Below, piece by piece: positions 1-6,235 of a stretch of DNA of 25,902 nt. The DNA is from Ruminococcaceae bacterium UBA3220 (GTDB taxonomy: Bacteria; Bacillota; Clostridia; Oscillospirales; Acutalibacteraceae). Location: contig DEWC01000071.1 of the NCBI GenBank assembly GCA_002363095.1, positions 1 to 25,902 of the forward strand. Reading direction: 5' to 3'. Under the pieces are notes generated by a model. The model was given only the letters and a program-made list of their open reading frames with translations, was not told where the DNA came from and searched no databases. Position numbers and translations under genes: made by a program. Each line of letters begins with the position of its first letter. The stretch's first letter is position 1.

Positions 1-18
1 TATCTTTTTTATATAGGT

Positions 19-45
19 GAGCAGACTTTTCGGTCTGCTCGTTTT
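19..45 (+). terminator. Intrinsic terminator of a gene upstream of the window
   Basis: An 8-bp perfect stem (GAGCAGAC at 19-26 with GTCTGCTC at 33-40) closes a six-base TTTTCG loop and is followed by GTTTT. It would end plus-strand transcription entering from the left; the gene it serves is outside the window. Confidence 0.6.
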
Positions 46-74
46 ACGCCTTAGGCAGGCTTGCACAAAAACAA

Positions 75-112
75 CGCAGGAACAAATTCCGTTTTGGAAG
101 ATGCTCCTGCGC
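75..112 (-). terminator. Bidirectional terminator downstream of the first hydrolase
   Basis: CGCAGGA (75-81) pairs with TCCTGCG (105-111), and an inner stem TTCC/GGAA (87-90 with 96-99) stacks inside it. On the minus strand the hairpin is followed by TTGTTTTTG and lies just after the stop of the hydrolase gene at 116. On the plus strand it is followed by CTTTTT, so it may act both ways. Confidence 0.65.
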
Positions 113-115
113 TTT

Positions 116-1021
116 TTATTCTATTCCCGCTTTTTCGAAAAATTCGTCCACCTTTTTTGAATATTCGTCATAATTTTTAAGCACCGACTCGGCGTGGCCG
201 GCGTTTTTTGAAATATAAAGCATTTTTACGCAGTCGGCCGTTTTATACATTCGTTTTGTGTTGTAGGGTGAAATAAAATCATCCTTTTCGCCATGGACAA
301 ACAAAATCGGGACAGAATTGCCTTCAAGCGAATCGATAGGGCGCATATCTTTAAGCGAATACCTATAAAAAAGGTTTGCGCCAATGTTTCCTACATCGAC
401 CAAAAAGACCGGAACATGGGCGTTTTTGTAGCCCTGCCTTAAAACATTGCAGATATCTGCAAAGGCACAGTCCGAAACGGCGAAATCAACATCAGGTTTA
501 TATTTAAGCGAGGTTACGGTTGTGGCGGCTCCGAGGGATTCGCCGTGAAGCCCTAAGACCGAGATGTCGTCATACCTTTTTCGGGTGTCCTTTATAAGCT
601 CGGCTAAATCTTTGCCCTCTCTAATGCCGTAGGTTGTAAAGGTTTTTTCGTTTTTGCCGTGTCCGCGAAGGTCGTATGTAATACAGTTAAAGCCTTTTTC
701 GAGATACATCCGCGCATATTTAAGCGCGCCGAATTTGTTGTCGGTATAGCCGTGGGAAATTATTATATATTTTCCACTGCTTTTTTCGCATTTAAGAAGT
801 TCGGCGTGCAAAACATATCCGTCGTATGACTTAATGGTGTATGCCTTTTTATCGGTTTTATCGTAGAACGAAGTATCATAACGCTCCGACTGCCATTTTC
901 GCGCTTCAGAATAGGTCTGCCGCTTTCCCGTCATAATATACGCCGCCAAAAAATATGCCCCTAAGAAAAAGAGGATTATTAAAAACACGACTATCCCAAT
1001 TGCCCAATACATTTTTTTCAC
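116..1021 (-). CDS. Membrane-anchored alpha/beta hydrolase (paralogue 1)
   Basis: A 301-residue serine hydrolase of the alpha/beta fold (COG1073/Hydrolase_4-like). Residues about 6-28 form one hydrophobic membrane segment with the catalytic domain following, so the enzyme is probably tethered and faces outside. The oxyanion HG is at 90-91, the nucleophile elbow GESLG puts Ser162 at its centre, Asp247 sits in HGEKDDF, and His276 in AGHAES completes the triad. The substrate cannot be told from the sequence; esterase, lipase or peptidase are all possible. The start is a GTG with AAGGAG six bases upstream. A close paralogue lies at 1831-2730 on the same strand, and queH is divergent from it. Confidence 0.85.
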   Translation of the reverse strand: MKKMYWAIGIVVFLIILFFLGAYFLAAYIMTGKRQTYSEARKWQSERYDTSFYDKTDKKAYTIKSYDGYVLHAELLKCEKSSGKYIIISHGYTDNKFGALKYARMYLEKGFNCITYDLRGHGKNEKTFTTYGIREGKDLAELIKDTRKRYDDISVLGLHGESLGAATTVTSLKYKPDVDFAVSDCAFADICNVLRQGYKNAHVPVFLVDVGNIGANLFYRYSLKDMRPIDSLEGNSVPILFVHGEKDDFISPYNTKRMYKTADCVKMLYISKNAGHAESVLKNYDEYSKKVDEFFEKAGIE

Positions 1022-1050
1022 GATATTCTCCTTTTTGAGTTTATGCCTCT

Positions 1051-1079
1051 ATTTTCGCCTAAACCTTAAAAATTGTCAA
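1051..1079 (-). promoter_or_regulatory. Probable sigma-A promoter of the first hydrolase
   Basis: On the minus strand TTGACA (1079-1074) is separated by 17 bp from GAAAAT (1056-1051). The -35 is perfect and the -10 is weak. It lies about 30 bp upstream of the GTG start and is back to back with the queH promoter. Confidence 0.5.
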
Positions 1080-1111
1080 GCCCGAAATGATTAAAACAAG
1101 ACGCCTCGATA

Positions 1112-1140
1112 TTGATTTAATTCTAAATATGTGGTAATAT
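1112..1140 (+). promoter_or_regulatory. Sigma-A promoter of queH
   Basis: TTGATT (1112-1117) and TAATAT (1135-1140) are 17 bp apart, 38 bp before the queH start. The ribosome binding site AAGGTG follows at 1163-1168. I saw no preQ1 riboswitch motif between promoter and start; the leader is only about 30 nt. Confidence 0.65.
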
Positions 1141-1178
1141 GTAACCGTTGAATTTTACATTCAAGGTGTGAAAAAGCG

Positions 1179-1790
1179 GTGATGAAAGAAAACTATCAGG
1201 CTTTAATGGAAAAGGAATTTGAAAATATTGAAAAGGGTGGGAAAAAGCCGACCCTTTTGCTTCAATGTTGCTGTGCGCCCTGCTCGAGCGCTGTCCTTGA
1301 ACGGCTTAAAGAACATTTCGATTTAAAAATATATTTTTACAATCCGAATATATATCCGCAAGAGGAATATGAAAAAAGATTAGGCGAATTTGAAAAACTT
1401 CTTTTTTCTCCGAGATTTGCCGAAAAAATTGAAATGGTACCCTCTGAATACAGTCAGGGCGACTTTGAAAACGCAATAAAAGGCTACGAAAACGAAAAAG
1501 AGGGCGGAGCGAGATGCGAAAAATGTTTTCGCCTGAGGCTTTTTGAAACGGCAAAAAAGGCAAAAGAAACGGGAGCCGACTACTTTTGCACAACACTTAC
1601 CGTAAGCCCTCACAAAAACGCCGAACTTCTAAATAAAATCGGCGAGGAAGCCGAAAAAGAATACGGCGTTAAATTTTTAAGGTCCGATTTTAAGAAAAAA
1701 GAGGGCTATAAAAGGTCAATAGAACTGTCAAACGAACTAAACCTTTACCGTCAAAATTATTGCGGTTGTAAATATTCAATTTGGTTTTAA
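1179..1790 (+). CDS. queH: Epoxyqueuosine reductase QueH
   Basis: QueH (formerly DUF208) performs the last step of queuosine synthesis, reducing epoxyqueuosine to queuosine in tRNA with GUN anticodons; it replaces the cobalamin-dependent QueG. The 203-residue length is normal for the family. Diagnostic features are the adjacent cysteines and CxxC in LLLQCCCAPCSS (about 27-38), FYNPNIYP (53-60), the RCEKCFRLRL cysteine pair (112-121), FCTTLTVSPHKN (136-147) and the C-terminal YCGCKYS. These cysteines bind the iron-sulphur cluster and metal centre in the known family. The start is GTG at 1179 (AAGGTG ten bases upstream); an ATG three bases later is the alternative. It has its own promoter and terminator, so it is monocistronic. 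Confidence 0.95.
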   Translation: MMKENYQALMEKEFENIEKGGKKPTLLLQCCCAPCSSAVLERLKEHFDLKIYFYNPNIYPQEEYEKRLGEFEKLLFSPRFAEKIEMVPSEYSQGDFENAIKGYENEKEGGARCEKCFRLRLFETAKKAKETGADYFCTTLTVSPHKNAELLNKIGEEAEKEYGVKFLRSDFKKKEGYKRSIELSNELNLYRQNYCGCKYSIWF

Positions 1791-1796
1791 AAAAAG

Positions 1797-1824
1797 GCGC
1801 GGACATCTTATTTGATGTCCGCGC
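1797..1824. terminator. Bidirectional terminator between queH and the second hydrolase
   Basis: An 11-bp perfect stem, GCGCGGACATC (1797-1807) with GATGTCCGCGC (1814-1824), has a TTATTT loop. It lies between convergent genes. A-rich flank on the left and TGAATTTTATT on the right let it serve both strands. Confidence 0.75.
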
Positions 1825-1830
1825 TGAATT

Positions 1831-2730
1831 TTATTCTATTCCTATTTCTTTGAAAAAGGCGTCAACCTCGGCGGAGTATTTATCAAAATCCACATAAATC
1901 GATTTTGTGTGCCCCGCTTTTTTCGCCAGATAGAGCCGTTTTTTGCAGGTTGCCTTTTCAAACATTCGCTTAGAATTGTCCGGAACAACAAAAGTGTCAT
2001 CTTCGCCGTGAACGAATAAAACGGGGACATTGTTGCCTTCAAGTGCGTCAATCGGGCGCATTTTCCCGAACGGGAACCTATAAAACAGGGTTGCGCCGAT
2101 ATTCGCAAAATCTATTACAAACCCCGGCAGATGAGAACTTTCGCAGCCGAGCCGTAAAACATTATCAATATCGGCAAATCCGCAGTCGGCGACCACAAAA
2201 TCGACATCCTGCGTATATTTAAGCGCAAAGACCGAAGCCGAGGCACCGGTAGATTCACCGGTAAGCCCTAAAACCGAGATATCCTTATAACGCTTTCTCG
2301 CGTCCTTAATAAGGGCGCAAATATCTTTTCCTTCGCGGATGCCGTAGGTTGTAACGGTATTCTTGTTTTTGCCGTGTCCGCGAAGGTCGTAAATAATACA
2401 GTTAAAGCCTTTTTTTAAATAGAGCTTTGCGAATTTGAGGGCGCTCAGCCGTGTGTTCGAATATCCGTGGGAAATGATTATGTATTTTGATGTTTCGGCA
2501 TCCGGCTTTAAAAGTTCGGCGTGCAAAACATATCCGTCAAACGATTTAACGGTGTATTCGGTTTTGTCGAGTCGGTCATAAAAGGAGAGGTCGCAGATTT
2601 TTGACTGGCGATTATAAACATCTTCCGCCGTTCGCCGTTCGCCTTTCATAATATACCGCGCCATAAAAACCGAAACAATAAATGCGACAAGTAAAAGACA
2701 TAGAAGAATAACCGCGATTATAATAACCAA
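1831..2730 (-). CDS. Membrane-anchored alpha/beta hydrolase (paralogue 2)
   Basis: A second hydrolase, clearly paralogous to the one at 116-1021 along its whole length (shared blocks such as YIIISHGY, GFNCI, YDLRGHGKN, TTYGIREGKD and MRPID). Counting from the TTG at 2730, the triad is Ser160 (GESTG), Asp245 (HGEDDTF) and His274 (AGHTKS), after one N-terminal membrane segment. Start choice: an ATG at 2760 is in frame, but it lacks a Shine-Dalgarno sequence and sits about where transcription from the 2765-2793 promoter should begin. TTG at 2730 is preceded by a G7-AG tract and gives an N-terminus of the same length as the paralogue. Function is membrane-associated hydrolysis of an unknown substrate. 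Confidence 0.83.
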   Translation of the reverse strand: MVIIIAVILLCLLLVAFIVSVFMARYIMKGERRTAEDVYNRQSKICDLSFYDRLDKTEYTVKSFDGYVLHAELLKPDAETSKYIIISHGYSNTRLSALKFAKLYLKKGFNCIIYDLRGHGKNKNTVTTYGIREGKDICALIKDARKRYKDISVLGLTGESTGASASVFALKYTQDVDFVVADCGFADIDNVLRLGCESSHLPGFVIDFANIGATLFYRFPFGKMRPIDALEGNNVPVLFVHGEDDTFVVPDNSKRMFEKATCKKRLYLAKKAGHTKSIYVDFDKYSAEVDAFFKEIGIE

Positions 2731-2734
2731 AATG

Positions 2735-2743
2735 CTCCCCCCC
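2735..2743 (-). promoter_or_regulatory. Homopolymeric G7 ribosome binding site
   Basis: On the minus strand seven T (2750-2744), seven G (2743-2737) and then AG lead into the TTG start at 2730, with four bases of spacing from the AG. The G run probably is the ribosome binding site. Runs like this slip during replication, so length variation could change translation. Confidence 0.45.
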
Positions 2744-2764
2744 AAAAAAAGATTTTGCATATCA

Positions 2765-2793
2765 ATTATACTTCATTTTAGGGGGAAAGACAA
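2765..2793 (-). promoter_or_regulatory. Sigma-A promoter of the second hydrolase
   Basis: On the minus strand TTGTCT (2793-2788) is 17 bp from a perfect TATAAT (2770-2765). Initiation would be near 2758, which argues against the ATG at 2760 as the translation start. Confidence 0.6.
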
Positions 2794-2824
2794 ACAAAAA
2801 GTTTCAACGGCTTGGGCGAGGCTT

Positions 2825-3083
2825 TTAAAAACAATCCGCCAGATTATATATCGTTTTTTTCTGCTTTTGCGCTTTTTCGAGCATTCTTCCGCTGCCGCCG
2901 GCGGTGTGGCGAATGTAGCAAACCATTATATCGCACCGTTTAATAATCCAATCGTTTCGCCAAAGAACGGCAAATTTTTTAGGTACCTTTTCGATACCGT
3001 CAGGATAAAGCGTCTCATCAGGAGAATAAAGCGGATATTCTTCCTTTTTGTGGGGCAAGAGCAAAAACAAAGGGATAAAATTA
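2825..3083 (-). pseudogene. C-terminal fragment of a SLOG-family gene
   Basis: The reading frame ending at 2825 encodes about 85 residues that match the C-terminal half of the intact SLOG protein at 9651-10118. TLYPDGIEKVPKKFA compares with TMYPDGLESVPLRFA, CDIMVCYIRHTAGGSG with SDVVVTYVCYSGGGAA, and QKKTIYNL with GKQVINL. The N-terminal half, with the TFFGHR start motif, is missing. Homology begins at about 3083, and an in-frame TGA sits at 3096-3098, inside the inverted repeat at 3077-3191. A TTG at 3068-3070 could start a short peptide, but half a Rossmann-like fold is unlikely to work. Identity to the intact copy is only moderate, so this is an old relic and not a recent duplication. Confidence 0.7.
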
Positions 3084-3191
3084 AGCCGATACCATCAGTA
3101 ATCTTCAAAGACTTTACGTTTACATTGAATCCGCAAACACAATGCATAAAAATAATCTTCAAAAACTACGGATGATATCGGCTGAAATTTT
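3077..3191. repeat. MITE-like element with about 24-bp terminal inverted repeats
   Basis: The left end (3077-3100) begins AAAATTAAGCCGATACCATC. The reverse complement of the right end (3191-3167) begins AAAATTTCAGCCGATATCAT, and both continue to a shared GTA with only a few differences. The core GCCGATACCATC (3085-3096) against GATGATATCGGC (3171-3182) has one mismatch. The interior also has a direct repeat AATCTTCAAA (3100-3109 and 3154-3163). No protein is encoded inside and no clear target-site duplication was seen. It abuts the SLOG fragment exactly where homology to the intact protein stops. Confidence 0.5.
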
Positions 3192-3241
3192 CTAAACGCT
3201 TTTTATTAAGTTTTCAGTGCAGATTTTCCGTCTGCAAGCAT

Positions 3242-3270
3242 AATATATCACACTCTTTTTTGCTTGTCAA
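3242..3270 (-). promoter_or_regulatory. Orphan consensus promoter facing the SLOG relic
   Basis: On the minus strand TTGACA (3270-3265) is 17 bp from TATATT (3247-3242). Just downstream lies a hairpin with 6-bp arms TGCAGA (3218-3223) and TCTGCA (3231-3236). No intact gene follows, only the inverted-repeat element and the SLOG fragment. It may be the surviving promoter of the broken gene or may make a small RNA. Confidence 0.5.
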
Positions 3271-3315
3271 TACCCCAAAAGCGCAGTAAAATCAACGGTT
3301 TTTGGGCTGTTGAAA

Positions 3316-3355
3316 GTTATATAGAGTTATGTAGGGTTATACAGTTCCGTGTAGG
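3316..3355 (+). repeat. Four 10-bp imperfect tandem repeats
   Basis: Consecutive units GTTATATAGA, GTTATGTAGG, GTTATACAGT and TCCGTGTAGG fill 3316-3355. They lie in the 285-bp gap between the inverted-repeat element and the DUF6119 gene, at the left edge of the A+T-rich island. The rest of that gap (3356-3468) is A+T-rich; its only other feature is a perfect AAAACAA-TT-TTGTTTT palindrome near 3446-3461 that might act as a weak terminator for the DUF6119 gene. Confidence 0.4.
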
Positions 3356-3468
3356 GCGGATGAGGACGAAAAATTTTTAAAAAAAATATTTAATCAAAAT
3401 GATTGTATTACATTTACTACCAAAATAATTCCGAAGAAAGCAAAAACAATTTTGTTTTAAGCGTATTT

Positions 3469-5067
3469 TTAGCTTTTTCGCTTTATTAAACAAACGGAAT
3501 ATTTAAAGTGCATTCTTTCCAATTCCTGAGCAGTTAACATTAAGTTGACTTTGCTGAAAAAAGGAAGTTTTTCATTCAACCCTGAATCCTTATCATCGAT
3601 TATTGCATATATTACTTCATATTCGTTAGATAATGGCTTAGCAGAAGCGTCAAAAGGTTCTGTTAAAAACTTTTCCTTTGCAATATCAACAATTTGTCTT
3701 CTAAATGATTCATCACTTGAAAAACATTCTGCGGATACCTTGCCTTGTGCAAACAAATGACTAAGTTGTGCTGACTGCCCTTTGTTTTTTATGTGGATAA
3801 ACTGTTTTTGTTTTGTATAAATATCACAAGCCTCTATTTTTTTAGGACTACCATCAGCAGAAAGCATTTGACAATCAAACAAACAAAAATTATCGTTTCC
3901 GTCTACAACCATTTTGTTGTAATCTCCTTCGTGCATTGCTTTTTCACATTCAGGAAGCGTTAATGTAGATATAGGAATCCTATTAGCAATAAAGTTGTTT
4001 ACTTGATTGAAAAATGATGTTTCCACTTGATACCAAGAACCCGAACAGAATATATAATTCTTGTTCTCATATTCTGTTTGAAAAACAAGTGCAGCATAAA
4101 TACTACATATAGCAAATGGGATACCCTCAGAGTTCATTGCATACAATTTATCTCTTCTGATTTTTGAATATACATTCGTATCATCACGAATGCTATTAAT
4201 ATATTCAGAAATATCTAAATTCAAATTATAGTTTTCCGGTTTGTCAGTTTTCTTGCCAATTCCAGAATAACAAAAGCCGATGATTCTGTCCCAATCAGTT
4301 GTTTCCGGTGGAGCAATATGCAAATGCTCTATATTCTTTTTTTCTATTGCATCTGCAAGTTGAAAGTCAAGAGTTTCTGACAGTAATGAATCTCTTACTT
4401 CTGCAACATTGTCTACCCATTCAAAGCCGATATGTTTGTACCGATCATCTGTATAAGCAGAATAATATAGTTCCAATTTGTCTTTTAGTTCACTCAAATC
4501 CATATATACAGACACTACCAACGAATCTTTTCCACTTATGTGGTTTCCGTATTTTTCATCGCATGGCTCTCCAGTTATGCCTTTCATAATGTCATTTGTA
4601 ACATTGAGACCGAATTCATCTTGTGATGTGCTATAACTGGCTTGTCTTTGAGTAGTAACAACCATATCCTCAATTGTTGCCGCATTTACACTACGCATTT
4701 TATTGGGATTTATTGTGTTTAACGCAACTTTAAAGCCAAAATTTCTTTCGATGCTTTCTTCTTTTAAAAACGATCTGCCATAGCCAAAAACCACTGCCAT
4801 AATTCTGCTTTTTACTTTTAGCAACATTATAGCTTTGTTTGATGCATTATCCGATATGTCAATTTCGTCTTGTGACCAAACAACAAGATAGGGTTTCCAG
4901 CGAGGGGGCTTTTTCTTGCTATCACAATAATAAATTATTCCATCTACTCCAACGGATTGCTTTACAACTGCGGAAGACAAATTTTCCGGAGATTTCATGC
5001 AATCCTTAAATTCTTGGACATAATCTTTTATAAGAAAAACGGTTAAATTGACCACTTGTTTATCCAC
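3469..5067 (-). CDS. DUF6119 / TIGR04141-family protein
   Basis: A 532-residue protein that I assign to the 'sporadically distributed' TIGR04141 family (DUF6119), whose biochemical role is not established. Supporting features are the start DKQVVNLTVFLIK, the length, a central region with FGYGRSFL and ERNFGFKVALN, and a C-terminal half with CLFDCQML, IEACDIYT and the block KNKGQSAQLSHLFAQGKVSA. There is no membrane segment or signal peptide. Start choice: GTG at 5067 has AAGGAAGG eight bases upstream; an in-frame GTG at 5076 overlaps that site. It is the last gene of the island transcript, 37 bp after the specificity subunit, so it probably modulates or accompanies the restriction-modification system; that link is inference from position. 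Confidence 0.7.
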   Translation of the reverse strand: MDKQVVNLTVFLIKDYVQEFKDCMKSPENLSSAVVKQSVGVDGIIYYCDSKKKPPRWKPYLVVWSQDEIDISDNASNKAIMLLKVKSRIMAVVFGYGRSFLKEESIERNFGFKVALNTINPNKMRSVNAATIEDMVVTTQRQASYSTSQDEFGLNVTNDIMKGITGEPCDEKYGNHISGKDSLVVSVYMDLSELKDKLELYYSAYTDDRYKHIGFEWVDNVAEVRDSLLSETLDFQLADAIEKKNIEHLHIAPPETTDWDRIIGFCYSGIGKKTDKPENYNLNLDISEYINSIRDDTNVYSKIRRDKLYAMNSEGIPFAICSIYAALVFQTEYENKNYIFCSGSWYQVETSFFNQVNNFIANRIPISTLTLPECEKAMHEGDYNKMVVDGNDNFCLFDCQMLSADGSPKKIEACDIYTKQKQFIHIKNKGQSAQLSHLFAQGKVSAECFSSDESFRRQIVDIAKEKFLTEPFDASAKPLSNEYEVIYAIIDDKDSGLNEKLPFFSKVNLMLTAQELERMHFKYSVCLIKRKS

Positions 5068-5104
5068 ACTATACACCTTCCTTTATTTAAATTAATCGCA
5101 ATAA

Positions 5105-6235
5105 TCATTGCGTTATACATTCTTTTGTAGTTGCAATAATTTTGTCTTTCCAATCTACAACATCTCTAATAGATAACTTCTTTTGAATTTGTATAAAAGC
5201 ATCCATAAATTCAAAATCGATTTCTTTGTTATCATTGATGGGGAGTTTTACAATCATTTCTGATGCGACTTTTCGTGTGAATTTTGTCGCATAATCAAAT
5301 CTTCCGGCGGCATTCTTTTTAAATAATGATAAAAAATACAGCAACGAATTTTCAGACCACTTAACATCATTTAAGGGGTATAATCCTTGTATATGAGAAT
5401 ATCCAATAAAATCGTTTGGTTGATAAAAAATTCCTTCAGATGTAGTTGTATCTGTAAATGTTATCTTATTGCCTTCTTCGGTGGGATTTAAACTCACATA
5501 GCCACCTATTCCATTGCCGATACTTGAATTTACAACAACCGGGGTTTTTCCAGCCGTTTTAAATAATAAACGATTGGTTAATTTATATGATCTTGTCGGG
5601 TGAATATCAAATAAATCTCCTATTTTATAATCTTCATATGTGATATTTCCGTTTTGATAAGCTACTAATATCTCTTTCTCTTTGTCAGTTAAATGATAAT
5701 CTTCTAATTGACTCACCTTCATATATGAATCGAGTTCGCTTATCCGTTCCTCTTCGAGTTCGCTTACATAGTTTTCCATATATTCATAGTCTGGCTCATC
5801 ATTTTCGTTGATTGGCAATTTAATATATGTGTTTTTTAATGCAATTTTCGTGGCTTTTTCATTGTATGAAAATTTTTTTGTAATAACTTTTTTTATGGAT
5901 GTTATAATAAATAATGCTATTTTTTCGTTTAAAAAATCCGATTGTAACACACTTGTCGCACCATGCCCATCTTTTAGGTAAAACGGCGTTTCAAGATATA
6001 CTACATTTTGATTATTAGAATGAATTAGAATGGTAGGCTTTCCTTCAGGATTGTTCAATACTTTTTCTGTCAAGGATAGATAGGAGATAATTCCATTGTT
6101 AATAGTCGCTTGTCCGCAAAATGGATACTTTTCATCGTTCGCCACAGTTAAATCGGGAATTTTCAAAGGATCAATTTCCTTTTGAGGTTGCCAATTAAAT
6201 ATATCTTCGATTTTGAACTCTTTAAACCTAACCAT
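5105..6235 (-). CDS. BcgI-like restriction-modification specificity subunit (two TRDs)
   Basis: This 376-residue DNA-recognition subunit (HsdS-like, BcgI B-subunit type) directs its partner to a bipartite target. An internal duplication shows two target-recognition domains. The first opens with FKEFKIEDIF and ends with IKLPINENDEPDYEYMENYV (about 138-157). The second opens with YEDYKIGDLFDIHP (about 201-214) and ends with VKLPINDNKEIDFEFMDAFI. Each is followed by a helical spacer (SELEEERISELDSYM; IQIQKKLSIRDVV). The length is close to the known BcgI B subunit. The ATG start at 6235 has AAGGGGTG seven bases upstream and overlaps the end of the A-subunit gene by 8 bp, implying translational coupling and a fixed subunit ratio. 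The target sequence cannot be predicted by eye. Confidence 0.85.
   Translation of the reverse strand: MVRFKEFKIEDIFNWQPQKEIDPLKIPDLTVANDEKYPFCGQATINNGIISYLSLTEKVLNNPEGKPTILIHSNNQNVVYLETPFYLKDGHGATSVLQSDFLNEKIALFIITSIKKVITKKFSYNEKATKIALKNTYIKLPINENDEPDYEYMENYVSELEEERISELDSYMKVSQLEDYHLTDKEKEILVAYQNGNITYEDYKIGDLFDIHPTRSYKLTNRLLFKTAGKTPVVVNSSIGNGIGGYVSLNPTEEGNKITFTDTTTSEGIFYQPNDFIGYSHIQGLYPLNDVKWSENSLLYFLSLFKKNAAGRFDYATKFTRKVASEMIVKLPINDNKEIDFEFMDAFIQIQKKLSIRDVVDWKDKIIATTKECITQ

Noticed and set aside
1141..1178. preQ1 riboswitch upstream of queH
   Set aside because: The leader is only about 30 nt and lacks the C-rich and A-rich elements of the known preQ1 classes.
2732..3175. 147-codon plus-strand frame in the gene-poor interval
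   Set aside because: It crosses the hydrolase promoter, the SLOG relic and one arm of the inverted repeat; it has no start signal and no domain. The minus-strand SLOG similarity explains the frame better.
19..3236. Similarity between the hairpin at 19-40 and the one at 3218-3236 as a shared repeat
   Set aside because: Both have a GCAGA/TCTGC stem with a TTTTC loop, but the match is confined to about 15 bases and the flanks differ, so it is likely chance.
3316..3355. Possible CRISPR-like array from the repeated 10-bp units
   Set aside because: The units are contiguous with no spacers, degenerate, and too short for a CRISPR repeat; no cas gene is near.
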